Positions 18,169 to 26,816 of a stretch of 64,000 nucleotides of DNA are shown in pieces. The notes under the pieces are model-generated. The model searched no databases. It was not told the DNA's origin and saw only the letters and a list, made by a program, of their open reading frames with translations. The first letter of the stretch is position 1; each line of letters starts with the position of its first letter. The stretch lies in assembly GCA_015491895.1 (NCBI GenBank), contig WFVA01000067.1:1-64000 (forward strand), given 5' to 3'. A program made the translations under genes and the position numbers. This DNA comes from Albidovulum sp. (GTDB lineage Bacteria; Pseudomonadota; Alphaproteobacteria; Rhodobacterales; Rhodobacteraceae).

Positions 18169-18243
18169 TGCGGCGCGCGAAATGCAAATCAGCAAACCAT
18201 TGGCAACCGCGCACTGACGCAAAGCCCTTGGCACCGCCATTTG

Positions 18244-18258
18244 ATTGACAATGTCAAT
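18244..18258. promoter_or_regulatory. Palindrome ATTGAC-AAT-GTCAAT upstream of the MFS gene
   Basis: A 15-bp inverted repeat with six-nt arms lies 22 nt before the transporter start, over a likely promoter or leader. The arms are identical to those of the BetI-type operator at 25755-25768, but the spacer is three nt, not two. A TetR-family or similar dimer is the likely binder. Confidence 0.4.
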
Positions 18259-18279
18259 AAACACCGATACGCCGCCCTC

Positions 18280-19509
18280 ATGCAGATCAAACCGAAGGCG
18301 CAATTTCTGAACCGCGCCACGCCACCCCATATCATGACCCTGATCCTGCTCGCAGGCCTGGCGGCGCTGACCATGAACATGTTCCTGCCCTCGCTGCCGG
18401 CCATGACGGCCCATTTCCGCACCGATTACCGCACCATGCAGCTTTCGGTGGCGCTCTATCTTGCGATGAGCGGCGCATTGCAGCTGGTGATCGGCCCCCT
18501 TTCCGATCGCTTCGGCCGCCGCCCGGTGCTTCTGGGCGCGCTTGCCCTCTTCATCATCGCCACCATCGGCTGCCTGATGGCGCCAACGGTCGGGATATTC
18601 CTGGCGTTTCGCATGATGCAGGCGGTGGTGGCGGCGGGCATGGTGCTCTCGCGCGCCATCGTGCGAGACATGGTGCCGATGGAGGAAGCCGCCTCGATGA
18701 TCGGCTATGTGACGATGGGCATGGCCGTGGCACCGATGATCGGCCCCTTCTTCGGCGGCCTCCTCGATACGGTCTTCGGCTGGCAGGCCAATTTCCAGGC
18801 CCTGCTCATCCTTGGCGTGATCCTGCTGTGGCTTGTCCATCGCGATCTCGGCGAAACCGCCACCGCCCGCAGCGCCAGCTTCGCCGCGCAGTTTCGCCAG
18901 TATCCCGAGCTTCTCGCCTCGCGCCGCTTCTGGGGCTACTGCCTTTCCGCAGCCTTCGCCTCGGGCGCCTTCTTCGCCTATCTCGGCGGCGCGCCCTTCG
19001 TGGGCAAGGAGGTGTTTGGCATGAACGCCGTGTGGCTCGGCATATCCTTCGGAGCGGTATCGCTCGGCTATATGCTGGGCAATTTCATATCGGGGCGCTA
19101 CTCGATCCGTGTCGGCGTCAATCGCATGGTTCTGTGGGGCGCGATCATCTCGGCGCTCGGCACCGGGCTATCGCTGCTGATGTTCGAGATCGGCCTCGGC
19201 TCGGCGTTTCTGTTCTTCTTCTTCATGACCTTCGTCGGCCTCGGCAACGGCATGGCGCTGCCGAATGCCAATGCCGGGATGCTGAGCGTGCGCCCCGAGC
19301 TTGCCGGCTCCGCTTCGGGGCTTGGCGGCGCAATCATGATCGGCGGCGGCGCGGCGCTGTCCGCCTTTGCCGGCAGCATGCTCGGCCCCGGCACCGGGCC
19401 CTTTCCGCTCCTGTGGATCATGTTCGCCTGCGCGCTCCTCGGCGTGGCCGCGATCCTCTACGTGATCTGGCGCGAGCGCCGCCTCGCGGCCATGGGCGAA
19501 TTGCCCTGA
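18280..19509 (+). CDS. MFS transporter, Bcr/CflA-type drug efflux
   Basis: A 409-residue proton-coupled efflux protein with twelve predicted membrane helices. The loop 2-3 motif A is GPLSDRFGRRPVLL and the motif C-like segment is MGMAVAPMIGPFFGGLLD, both typical of the 12-TM Bcr/CflA drug:H+ antiporter family. The substrate is unknown. The start ATG 18280 gives a normal short N-terminus; the open frame extends to 18160 but that part overlaps the PccR operator. There is no clear Shine-Dalgarno sequence. It lies between pccB and pccR but divergent from pccB. Confidence 0.85.
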   Translation: MQIKPKAQFLNRATPPHIMTLILLAGLAALTMNMFLPSLPAMTAHFRTDYRTMQLSVALYLAMSGALQLVIGPLSDRFGRRPVLLGALALFIIATIGCLMAPTVGIFLAFRMMQAVVAAGMVLSRAIVRDMVPMEEAASMIGYVTMGMAVAPMIGPFFGGLLDTVFGWQANFQALLILGVILLWLVHRDLGETATARSASFAAQFRQYPELLASRRFWGYCLSAAFASGAFFAYLGGAPFVGKEVFGMNAVWLGISFGAVSLGYMLGNFISGRYSIRVGVNRMVLWGAIISALGTGLSLLMFEIGLGSAFLFFFFMTFVGLGNGMALPNANAGMLSVRPELAGSASGLGGAIMIGGGAALSAFAGSMLGPGTGPFPLLWIMFACALLGVAAILYVIWRERRLAAMGELP

Positions 19510-19525
19510 GGCTTGCGCCCGACGG

Positions 19526-19533
19526 TTTGCAAA
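19526..19533. promoter_or_regulatory. TTTGCAAA site upstream of pccR
   Basis: A perfect TTTGCAAA half-site 44 nt before the pccR start, matching the PccR recognition unit. A second unit (GCAAAT at 19551) lies 17 nt further but not at the known spacing. Autoregulation is plausible. Confidence 0.45.
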
Positions 19534-19577
19534 GGTAACTCCCCGCACAAGCAAATCCGCTAACCCCGGGGGATACC

Positions 19578-20975
19578 ATGGCCACCCAGAAGCTCTATGC
19601 CGGCGCCAAGCTGCGCGAATTGCGCACCCGCCTCGGCCTCACCCAGAAGGCCTTCGCCCAGAAGCTCGGCATCAGCCTGCCCTATCTCAACCAAATGGAA
19701 AACAACAACCGCCCCGTCTCCACCACGGTGCTGCTGGCGCTTGCGCAGGAGTTCGGCTTTGACGTGACGGAGCTTTCCGCAGGCGATACCGAGCGCATGG
19801 TGAGCGACATGCGCGAGGCCCTCGCAGATCCCGTCTTTCGCGGCGATCCGCCGCCGCTTGCCGATCTGCGCCTTGCCGCCTCCAACGCCCCGGCGCTGGC
19901 GCGTTCCTTCCTCGATCTCCACCGCGCCTATCGCCAGACGCACGAACGCCTCGCCTCGCTCGATGAAGCACTCGGGCGCGAGGATGCCCGCCTGCAGCCG
20001 AGCCCCTGGGAAGAGGTGCGCGATTTCTTCCACTATTGCGACAACTACATCGACGCCGTGGATCACGCCGCCGAACATTTCGCCGCGCCGGGCGGGCAGA
20101 TGCGGGATGTGGAAAAGGCGGCGCTGGATCTGCTGGAGGCGGAAGGGATCACGCTCGCGCTCGCCGACACCCCCACCCTGCGCCACTACGATCCCGCGGC
20201 CCGCCGCCTCGCCCTCTCCACCCGCGCCGATCCCGCCACCCGCCGCTTCCAGCTGCTGCACCAGATCGCGCTCCTGCGTCAGGGCGATCTTCTCGATGCC
20301 ACGCTCGATCTCGCCCGCTTCGCCACCCCCGAGGCCCGCGCCATCGCCCGGGTGGGGCTTGCCAATTATTTCGCCGGCGCCGCGCTCATGCCCTATCGCC
20401 CCTTTCTCGAGGCCGCGCGCGAAACCCGCCACGATCTGGAGCTTCTAGCCACCCGATTCGGCGCATCGATCGAACAGGTGGCCCACCGCCTCTCCACCCT
20501 CCAGCGCCCCGGCGCCAAGGGCATCCCCTTCTTCTTCGTGCGCGTAGATCAGGCCGGCACCATCACCAAGCGCCACTCCGCCACCCGCCTGCAATTCGCC
20601 CGCTTCGGCGGCGCCTGCCCCTTGTGGAACGTCCACCAGGCCTTCGAAACCCCGGGCCGCTTCCTGCGCCAGCTGGCCGAAACGCCCGACGGCGTGCGCT
20701 ATTTCTGCCTCGCGCGCGATGTCTCCAAGCCCGGCGGCGCCTTCAACGCCCCCGTGCGCCGCTACGCGATCGGCCTTGGCTGCGAGGTGAAACACGCCGC
20801 CGATCTCGTCTATGCCGACGACATGGATCTCACCGGCCCCTATGATCCGATCGGCATTTCCTGCCGCATCTGCGAACGCCCCGCCTGCCACCAGCGATCG
20901 GTGCCCCCGCTCGAACGCAGGCTCACGATCAATCCCGATACACGGGGCGTCCTGCCATATGAGGTGGAAGGTTAG
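19578..20975 (+). CDS. pccR: Short-chain fatty acyl regulator PccR (ScfR family)
   Basis: A 465-residue transcription factor. Residues 9-65 form an XRE-type helix-turn-helix (LRELRTRLGLTQKAFAQKLGISLPYLNQMENN). The middle has an IrrE-like DUF955 fold region and the C-terminal ScfR domain ends in a cysteine-rich patch (ISCRICERPACHQRS). In Rhodobacter sphaeroides this family senses short-chain acyl-CoA and activates pccB and the mutase gene through TTTGCAAA sites. Here such sites are found in front of pccB and pccR itself. The start ATG 19578 is preceded by GGGGGATA. Confidence 0.9.
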   Translation: MATQKLYAGAKLRELRTRLGLTQKAFAQKLGISLPYLNQMENNNRPVSTTVLLALAQEFGFDVTELSAGDTERMVSDMREALADPVFRGDPPPLADLRLAASNAPALARSFLDLHRAYRQTHERLASLDEALGREDARLQPSPWEEVRDFFHYCDNYIDAVDHAAEHFAAPGGQMRDVEKAALDLLEAEGITLALADTPTLRHYDPAARRLALSTRADPATRRFQLLHQIALLRQGDLLDATLDLARFATPEARAIARVGLANYFAGAALMPYRPFLEAARETRHDLELLATRFGASIEQVAHRLSTLQRPGAKGIPFFFVRVDQAGTITKRHSATRLQFARFGGACPLWNVHQAFETPGRFLRQLAETPDGVRYFCLARDVSKPGGAFNAPVRRYAIGLGCEVKHAADLVYADDMDLTGPYDPIGISCRICERPACHQRSVPPLERRLTINPDTRGVLPYEVEG

Positions 20976-21038
20976 GCCCGGGCTTTACGCCCGCCACCCG
21001 CCACCTTAAACAGATTGCAAAAGGGAGGAAATCACATC

Positions 21039-21512
21039 ATGGAACTCGAGGGCAGCCGCAGCATCGCCGCCGATTGCGCTACCGTCTGGAAGCATCTCAA
21101 CGATCCCGAAACGCTCTGCGGCTGCATCCCCGGCTGCCAGGAGATGAAGGGCAATGCCGAAGAGGGCTTCGAGGCGGTGGTGAAGCAGAAGATCGGCCCG
21201 GTGAAGGCCACCTTCAAGGGGCGCGTGGAGCTTCAGGACGTGGTGGCGGGCGTCAGCTACAAGCTGGTGGGCGAGGGCAAGGGCGGGATCGCCGGCTTCG
21301 CCAAGGGCTGCGCCGATGTGCGTCTCGAGCCCTGCGAAGAAGGCTGCACCCTCACCTATGTGGTCGATGCCAAGGTGGGCGGCAAGCTCGCCCAGCTCGG
21401 CAACCGGCTGATCAGCGGATTTGCAAAAAAGATGGCCGATCAGTTCTTCACCCGCTTTCAGGAAGCGGTGGAAGGGAACGGCGGAAACGGGGAAGAAGAA
21501 GCCGGTGCCTGA
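21039..21512 (+). CDS. CoxG-like SRPBCC protein
   Basis: A 157-residue protein of the carbon monoxide dehydrogenase subunit G (CoxG) family, a START-like fold. It has the family pattern from the N-terminus ELEGSRSIAADCATVWKHLNDPETLCGCIPGCQ through GPVKATFKGRVEL to GGKLAQLGNRLISGFAKKMADQFF. CoxG helps assemble or anchor CO dehydrogenase, but no cox genes are near, and most stand-alone relatives have unknown roles. ATG 21039 follows GGGAGG at nine nt. The stop lies within a hairpin shared with the convergent DUF465 gene. Confidence 0.8.
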   Translation: MELEGSRSIAADCATVWKHLNDPETLCGCIPGCQEMKGNAEEGFEAVVKQKIGPVKATFKGRVELQDVVAGVSYKLVGEGKGGIAGFAKGCADVRLEPCEEGCTLTYVVDAKVGGKLAQLGNRLISGFAKKMADQFFTRFQEAVEGNGGNGEEEAGA

Positions 21513-21528
21513 GGGCTGTCGCCTCAGG
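21508..21528. terminator. Hairpin holding both convergent stop codons
   Basis: CCTGAGG (21508-21514), a seven-nt loop and CCTCAGG (21522-21528) form a perfect stem. The stop of the CoxG-like gene (TGA at 21510-21512) is in the left arm and the stop of the DUF465 gene (TGA on the minus strand at 21524-21526) is in the right arm. No T-run follows either way, so terminator strength is uncertain. Confidence 0.45.
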
Positions 21529-21778
21529 GCCTTGCCCGAACCTCCTTCAGGATCATCGAAAGGATTTCGTCCTTGAGGGCAAGGCGCTTCTTGCGCATTT
21601 CGGTCAGATGCAGATCGTCCGTCGGCTCGATATTGCTCTCGGCACGATGGATTTCCCGGTTCAGCGCGTGATAATCCTCAAGCAACCGGGCGAAATGGGC
21701 GTTGGCGACCTTCAGATCATGGATCCGGGCGGCATGTTCGGGAAATTCCTCAGGAATTTCGTGCGGCGTATTCGACAT
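21524..21778 (-). CDS. DUF465 (YdcH-like) small coiled-coil protein
   Basis: An 84-residue protein: after a short polar head (MSNTPHEIPEEFPEH) it forms one helical hairpin (AARIHDLKVANAHFARLLEDYHALNREIHRAES then HLTEMRKKRLALKDEILSMIL), the signature of DUF465/YdcH. Members are cytosolic and of unknown function. I start it at ATG 21778; the longer frame to 21844 begins at a rare codon in non-coding leader. It converges on the CoxG-like gene. Confidence 0.85.
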   Translation of the reverse strand: MSNTPHEIPEEFPEHAARIHDLKVANAHFARLLEDYHALNREIHRAESNIEPTDDLHLTEMRKKRLALKDEILSMILKEVRARP

Positions 21779-21889
21779 GGGCCTTATCCCCCTTCTCATC
21801 CTGCTTCTGCCCCCAAGCCTAGCAGCCCGGATCGCGCCCCACATTGATCAGGATCATACCCCCGGGATCAAGCCCCGCGCCCCTCTCGT

Positions 21890-21921
21890 CACTGGTCCCT
21901 GAAATATCCCCGCCGGAGGCA
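21890..21921. repeat. Single-arm copy of the dispersed GC-rich element downstream of betA
   Basis: Read on the minus strand this is TGCCTCCGGCGGGGATATTT, five nt, then GACCAGTGAC, 20 nt after the betA stop. The short CCTC-CGGC-GGGG hairpin with ATATTT resembles a compact intrinsic terminator. Orientation relative to the upstream gene is the same as at other operon ends. Confidence 0.7.
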
Positions 21922-21941
21922 TCCCGCCCCTGCCGTTCGCC

Positions 21942-23600
21942 TCACCGCTGGGCCGTCTGCCACTCGGGATGGATCCAGGGCGCAAGCTCCTCGCGCGGCA
22001 GGGGGGCGCGCCCGAGTATATGGTCGGCCGCCTTTTCCCCCACCATGATCGTGGGCGCATTGATATTGCCGTTGGTGATGCGCGGGAAGATGGAGCTGTC
22101 GGCCACGCGCAGGCCATCCACCCCGATCACCCGGCATTCGGAATCGACAACCGCGCGCGGATCATCCGCCGCCCCCATCCGGCAGGTGCCGCAGGGGTGA
22201 AAGGCGCTTTCCACATGCGCGCGGATGAAATCATCCATCTCGTCATTGCTCCGCACATCCGCCCCGGGCTGGATCTCGTGCTTCACGTAAGGGGCGAAGG
22301 CCCCTTGCGCGAAGATTTCCCGCGTCAGCCTTATGCAGGTGCGAAAATCCCGCCAGTCCTCTTCATGGCTCATGTAGTTGAACAGGATCTTCGGCGCGTC
22401 GCCCGGCTCATCGCTCGCCAGCGTCACCGCCCCGCGCGAGGGCGAGCGCATCGGCCCCACATGGGCCTGAAAGCCGTGCCCCTCGGCCACCGCCTTGCCA
22501 TCGTATCGCACCGCCAGAGGCAGGAAATGATACTGGATATCCGGGTATTCCACGCCCGCGCGCGAGCGAATGAAGCCCGCGCTTTCGAACTGGTTGGAGG
22601 CCCCGAGCCCGGTTTTCGTCAGCAGCCACTGCGCGCCGATCAGCGCCTTGGAAACAAGGTTCCAATGCCTGTAGAGCGTGATCGGCTGGCGGCTCGCATA
22701 CTGGATGTAAAGCTCCAGGTGATCCTGAAGATTCTGCCCCACCCCGGGGCGATCGGCGAGCACCTCGATCCCGTGCCCTGCCAGATGCGCCGCCGGGCCT
22801 ATGCCCGAGAGCATCAGCAGCTTCGGCGAATTGATGCTCGAGGCCGCAAGGATCACCTCGCGGCGTGCATGGATCACCTCGATCCTGCCGCCGCGTTCGA
22901 CCTCGACCCCGAGAGCGCGCCCGTCCCTGATCGCCACACGCCGCGCCAGCGCGCGGACCAGCCCGCAATTCGCCCGCTTCAGCGCGGGGCGAAGGTAAGC
23001 ATTGGCCGCCGACCAGCGCCGCCCGCGCCAGACCGTCTGCTCCATCGGGCCGAAGCCTTCCTGCCGATGGCCGTTGTAATCATCCGTCAGCGGATAGCCC
23101 GCCTGCCGGCCGGCTTCTACGAAGGCATGGTAAAGCGGGTTCTTCCTTGGCCCGCGGGTCACGTGCAGGGGGCCGTCGTAACCCCGCCAGGGGCTCTTCA
23201 CACCGCCCCGCCCCCCATGCCAATGCTCCATGCGTCTGAAATAGGGCAGCACATCGGGCCAGGCCCAACCCTTCGCGCCCATCCGTGCCCAGTGATCGAA
23301 ATCGCGCGGGTGGCCACGCACGAAGACCATGCCGTTGATCGAGGAAGAGCCGCCGATCACCCGCCCGCGCGGCACGATCATCCGCCGCCCTCCCAGATGC
23401 GGCTCGGGTTCGGTCTGATAGCCCCAGTCATAGCGGCGCATGTTCATCGGATAGGAAAGCGCGGCCGGCATCTGGATGAAGGGCCCCGCGTCCGAGCCCC
23501 CCGCCTCGATCACGATCACCGAAGCGCCGGCTTCCGAGAGGCGATAGGCCAATGCGCAGCCTGCAGAGCCCGCACCGACGATCACGAAATCGGCTTCCAT
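21942..23600 (-). CDS. betA: Choline dehydrogenase
   Basis: A 552-residue GMC flavoenzyme that oxidises choline to betaine aldehyde at the membrane. It starts with the FAD-binding Rossmann motif [20 protein letters not shown], then has the GMC signatures [19 protein letters not shown] and [16 protein letters not shown], and a catalytic His region near the C-terminus ([14 protein letters not shown]). Length is typical of BetA. It is the last gene of betI-betB-betA, 21 nt after betB, in glycine betaine synthesis for osmoprotection. Confidence 0.9.
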   Translation of the reverse strand: MEADFVIVGAGSAGCALAYRLSEAGASVIVIEAGGSDAGPFIQMPAALSYPMNMRRYDWGYQTEPEPHLGGRRMIVPRGRVIGGSSSINGMVFVRGHPRDFDHWARMGAKGWAWPDVLPYFRRMEHWHGGRGGVKSPWRGYDGPLHVTRGPRKNPLYHAFVEAGRQAGYPLTDDYNGHRQEGFGPMEQTVWRGRRWSAANAYLRPALKRANCGLVRALARRVAIRDGRALGVEVERGGRIEVIHARREVILAASSINSPKLLMLSGIGPAAHLAGHGIEVLADRPGVGQNLQDHLELYIQYASRQPITLYRHWNLVSKALIGAQWLLTKTGLGASNQFESAGFIRSRAGVEYPDIQYHFLPLAVRYDGKAVAEGHGFQAHVGPMRSPSRGAVTLASDEPGDAPKILFNYMSHEEDWRDFRTCIRLTREIFAQGAFAPYVKHEIQPGADVRSNDEMDDFIRAHVESAFHPCGTCRMGAADDPRAVVDSECRVIGVDGLRVADSSIFPRITNGNINAPTIMVGEKAADHILGRAPLPREELAPWIHPEWQTAQR

Positions 23601-23621
23601 CAGGCCGGCCTCCGCGCTCTC

Positions 23622-25094
23622 TCAGAACGGGGCATCCACGCCCCCCATCCCGACGTAAACCGATTTTACTTGCGTGTAATGTTCGATCGCGGCGCGGCCG
23701 TTCTCGCGCCCGAGCCCAGAGGCCTTCACGCCGCCGAAGGGCATTTCCACCGGCGTAAGGTTGTAGGTGTTGATCCAGGTGGTGCCGGCCTCGAGCGCCG
23801 CCACCACGCGGTGCGCGCGGGAAAGATCGCGGGTGAACACCCCGCCCGCAAGGCCGTATTCGCTGGCATTGGCGCGCGCGATCACCTCCGCCTCGTCGTT
23901 GAAATCCAGCACCGACATCACCGGGCCGAAGATTTCCTCGCGCGCGATGGTCATCTCGTCCGTCACATCGGCGAAAACCGTGGGTTCGAGGAAGAAACCG
24001 GGGCGATCGGCGCGCCTGCCGCCGGTGACGAGCCGCGCGCCCTCCTCGATCCCCTTGTGAATATAGCCCAGCGCAAGGCGAAGCTGGCCCTCGGAAACCA
24101 TCGGCCCGAAGTTCGTGGCCTCGTCCAGCGGATCGCCCATCACCACGCCGGCCTTGATCCGCTCCCCGAGGCGGGCGAGGAAAGCCTCCTTGATGGCGGG
24201 CTGGACGAAGACCCGCGTGCCGTTCGAGCAGATCTGGCCGGAACTGTAGAAATTGCCGAGGATCGCGGCCGAGACGGCATCTTCGAGATCGGCGTCATCG
24301 AAGATGATGAGGGGCGATTTGCCGCCAAGCTCCATGGTCACATGCTTCATCCCCTCTGCCGCCATCGCATAGACCTTCCGCCCCGTAGGCACCGAGCCGG
24401 TGAGCGATATCTTCGCCACGCGCGGATCGCGCACCAGCACCGCGCCCACATCGCCTGCGCCCTGCACCACGTTGAACACCCCTGCCGGCAGGCCCGCCTC
24501 ATGCAGGATTTCCGCAAGCTTCAGGGCACCGAGCGGGGTGGTTTCGGAGGGTTTGAACACCATCGCATTGCCGCAGGCGAGCGCGGGGGCGGCCTTCCAG
24601 CAGGCGATCTGGGTGGGGTAGTTCCAAGCGCCGATGCCGACGCAGACGCCGAGAGGCTCGCGCAGCGTATAGGCGAAATCGCCGCCCGGACCGCCGCCAA
24701 GGGGGATCTGCTCGCCGGTGATGGAGGCCGCGAGCCCGCCGAAATACTCGAGCGCATCGGCGCCCGAGGCGGCATCGGCCACGAGGGTTTCGGTAAGCGG
24801 CTTGCCGGTGTCGAGGGTCTCGATCCGGCTGAGGTCGCGGTTGCGCGCGCGGATGATCTCTGCCGCGCGGATCAGGATGCGGCCGCGTTCGCGCCCCGGT
24901 ACGGCAGCCCATTCTCGCTGGGCGGCTCCAGCGCTTTCCAAAGCCTCCTCGATCAGCGCCGGGGTGGCCTCATGCAGGCGCGCGATCACCTCGCCTGTGG
25001 CGGGGTAGATCACATCGAGCGGCGCGCCGGCGGGATCTTCCACAGGGGCGCCATTGATGAAATGGCTGGCCGTTGGCTGGGCGTTCGGTTTCAA
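23622..25094 (-). CDS. betB: Betaine aldehyde dehydrogenase
   Basis: A 490-residue NAD(P)+-dependent aldehyde dehydrogenase that makes glycine betaine from betaine aldehyde. The NAD-binding [19 protein letters not shown], catalytic Glu segment [11 protein letters not shown] and catalytic Cys in [14 protein letters not shown] are all intact. The start is TTG 25094, overlapping the betI stop by four nt (TTGA). Its Shine-Dalgarno GGAGG (25106-25110 on the plus strand as CCTCC) is provided by a copy of the dispersed GC-rich element. No ATG is available nearby in frame. Confidence 0.9.
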   Translation of the reverse strand: MKPNAQPTASHFINGAPVEDPAGAPLDVIYPATGEVIARLHEATPALIEEALESAGAAQREWAAVPGRERGRILIRAAEIIRARNRDLSRIETLDTGKPLTETLVADAASGADALEYFGGLAASITGEQIPLGGGPGGDFAYTLREPLGVCVGIGAWNYPTQIACWKAAPALACGNAMVFKPSETTPLGALKLAEILHEAGLPAGVFNVVQGAGDVGAVLVRDPRVAKISLTGSVPTGRKVYAMAAEGMKHVTMELGGKSPLIIFDDADLEDAVSAAILGNFYSSGQICSNGTRVFVQPAIKEAFLARLGERIKAGVVMGDPLDEATNFGPMVSEGQLRLALGYIHKGIEEGARLVTGGRRADRPGFFLEPTVFADVTDEMTIAREEIFGPVMSVLDFNDEAEVIARANASEYGLAGGVFTRDLSRAHRVVAALEAGTTWINTYNLTPVEMPFGGVKASGLGRENGRAAIEHYTQVKSVYVGMGGVDAPF

Positions 25095-25708
25095 GATTTC
25101 TTCCCTCCGTCGGGGATATTTTCAGGATCAGTGATCGAAAAAAGCAGCGCATCGAGGCAGGCGAGCACCTGATCGCCGGCGGATTTGGGATCGGGATCGG
25201 CTTCACGCAGGGCGTGGCGGATGTAGAGGCCGTCGATCAGGGCGGCGATCGTTGCGGCAATGTCCGAAGCCCGGCGACCGGCCAGCGGGCGCAGGGCGTG
25301 GAGAAGATTGGAGCGCAGCCGGTGCTGATAGATTCGCAGCAGGCGGCGGGCTTCGTCCGATGTCTGGGCCTGGACGTAGAAATTCATCCAGGCGGCGATC
25401 ACCTCGGGGCGGAAATTGCCGGCCTCGAAGCTGGCGCGGATGATGGCTTCGAGGCGGTCGCGCGGGGTAGTGGCGAGGCCAAGGGCCGCGCGCACCTGGG
25501 CGCCGTAGATGCCCAGGATATGACGCATGGCGGCAGTAAAGATCTGCTCCTTGCCGCCGAAATAATGATGCGCCAGCGCGCTGGAGACACCGGCGCGGCG
25601 CGCGATCTGGCCGACCGTCACATCGAGCGAGCCGCGATGGCCGATTTCCGCAATTGTGGCTTTGATCAGGGCGTCGCGGCGGATAGGCTCCATTCCGAGC
25701 TTGGGCAT
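25091..25708 (-). CDS. betI: TetR-family repressor BetI
   Basis: A 205-residue choline-responsive repressor. The N-terminal TetR helix-turn-helix is [41 protein letters not shown] (residues 14-54), and the C-terminal ligand domain follows. It controls bet genes and, from position, the divergent cho transporter, through the palindrome at 25755-25768. Its last 14 codons ([14 protein letters not shown]) are translated from a dispersed GC-rich element. The betB start overlaps its stop. Confidence 0.9.
   Translation of the reverse strand: MPKLGMEPIRRDALIKATIAEIGHRGSLDVTVGQIARRAGVSSALAHHYFGGKEQIFTAAMRHILGIYGAQVRAALGLATTPRDRLEAIIRASFEAGNFRPEVIAAWMNFYVQAQTSDEARRLLRIYQHRLRSNLLHALRPLAGRRASDIAATIAALIDGLYIRHALREADPDPKSAGDQVLACLDALLFSITDPENIPDGGKKS
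25098..25136. repeat. Dispersed element inside the betI 3' end and betB leader
   Basis: On the plus strand: CCCTCCGTCGGGGATATTTT, then CAGGATCAGTGATCG. It differs from the consensus (GCCTCCGGCGGGGATATTT, GACCAGTGATG) at a few positions. Unlike the other copies it lies inside an operon and within coding sequence, reversed relative to betI transcription. Confidence 0.7.
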
Positions 25709-25754
25709 GGGTTTCTCCGAAAATGCTTGCCAGAATCAAGCTAGTGGATTTTTA

Positions 25755-25768
25755 ATTGACTCGTCAAT
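25755..25768. promoter_or_regulatory. BetI-type operator
   Basis: ATTGAC-TC-GTCAAT, a perfect 14-bp palindrome, lies in the 81-nt divergent gap between betI and choX, 46 nt from the betI start and 21 nt before choX. Position and form fit a TetR-family repressor acting on both directions. The binding of BetI itself is inferred. Confidence 0.7.
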
Positions 25769-25789
25769 CAAGAAAACAGGGAGCCGATC

Positions 25790-26737
25790 ATGACTGTCAG
25801 GAAAACCATAACGGCGCTGGCCTTCGCCGCCTTCGCCGCACCCGCACTGGCCGCCACTGAGCCCGAGCAGTGCGGCAAGGTCACCTTCTCGGATGTGGGC
25901 TGGACCGACATAACCGCCACCACCGCCGCGGCAAGCGAGGTGCTCGAGGCGCTGGGGTATGACGCAGAAACCAAGGTGCTGAGCGTGCCTGTTACCTATA
26001 CCGCGCTTTCGCAGGGCGATGTGGACGTGTTCCTCGGCAACTGGATGCCCACGATGGAGGCCGATATCGCCCCCTATCGCGAGGCCGGCACCGTGGACAC
26101 GGTGCGCGCCAATCTCGAAGGGGCGAAATACACGCTCGCCACCAACAAGGCCGGCGCCGACCTCGGCATCAGGGATTTCGCCGATATCGCCAGGCACCGC
26201 GATGCGCTTGACGGCAAGATCTACGGCATCGAGCCCGGCAATGACGGCAACCGCCTGATCATGGACATGATCGAGAAGGATGCCTTCGGCCTCAAGGGCT
26301 TCAAGCTGGTGGAAAGCTCCGAACAGGGGATGCTGGCGCAGGTGGCCCGGGCCACGAAGAAGGGCGAGCCGATCGTGTTTCTCGGCTGGGAGCCGCATCC
26401 GATGAACGCCAATTTCGAGCTCACCTATCTGACCGGCGGGGATGAGTGGTTCGGCCCCGATTACGGCGGTGCCACGGTTTATACCAATACCCGCGCCGGC
26501 TATGTGGAGGAATGCCCCAACGTGGGAAGGTTCCTGAAAAATCTCGAATTTTCCCTGCCGATGGAAAACGAGATCATGGGCGCGATCCTGAATGACGGCG
26601 AAGATCCCCGCGCTGCCGCCAAGGCCTGGCTGAAGGCGCACCCGGAGGTGGCGCTGGGGTGGGTCGAGGGTGTCACCACCCGCGATGGCGGCGATGGTGC
26701 GGCGGCCGTGAAGAAGGCGCTCGGGATCGAGGGCTGA
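25790..26737 (+). CDS. choX: Choline ABC transporter, substrate-binding protein
   Basis: A 315-residue periplasmic binding protein of the OpuAC/ProX family. A signal peptide covers residues 1-22 (cleavage after PALAA). Aromatic and polar ligand-box segments are seen at FSDVGWTDITATT, FLGNWMPTMEADI, GIEPGNDGNR and FLGWEPHPMNANFEL. This pattern is typical of ChoX, which binds choline with an aromatic cage. It is the first gene of choXWV, divergent from betI. A GGGAG lies before ATG 25790, and a stem-loop follows its stop. Confidence 0.9.
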   Translation: MTVRKTITALAFAAFAAPALAATEPEQCGKVTFSDVGWTDITATTAAASEVLEALGYDAETKVLSVPVTYTALSQGDVDVFLGNWMPTMEADIAPYREAGTVDTVRANLEGAKYTLATNKAGADLGIRDFADIARHRDALDGKIYGIEPGNDGNRLIMDMIEKDAFGLKGFKLVESSEQGMLAQVARATKKGEPIVFLGWEPHPMNANFELTYLTGGDEWFGPDYGGATVYTNTRAGYVEECPNVGRFLKNLEFSLPMENEIMGAILNDGEDPRAAAKAWLKAHPEVALGWVEGVTTRDGGDGAAAVKKALGIEG

Positions 26738-26750
26738 GAGACGCTGAAAC

Positions 26751-26792
26751 CGCCCCCCGCCGGCCGGATCAGCACCGGGCGGGGGGCGCTTT
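26751..26792 (+). terminator. Stem-loop (attenuator) between choX and choW
   Basis: A perfect 11-bp stem (CGCCCCCCGCC at 26751-26761 and its complement at 26778-26788) with a 16-nt loop, followed by CTTTTC. It sits between the binding-protein gene and the permease gene, where it can lower read-through and stabilise the choX message. Confidence 0.75.
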
Positions 26793-26816
26793 TCGTGGCG
26801 AGCGGAGGGGCCGGCG

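Noticed and set aside
21969-25172. Plus-strand open frame of 1067 codons opposite betA and betB
   Set aside because: Antisense shadow of two conserved genes with complete catalytic motifs; composition is low-complexity His/Arg.
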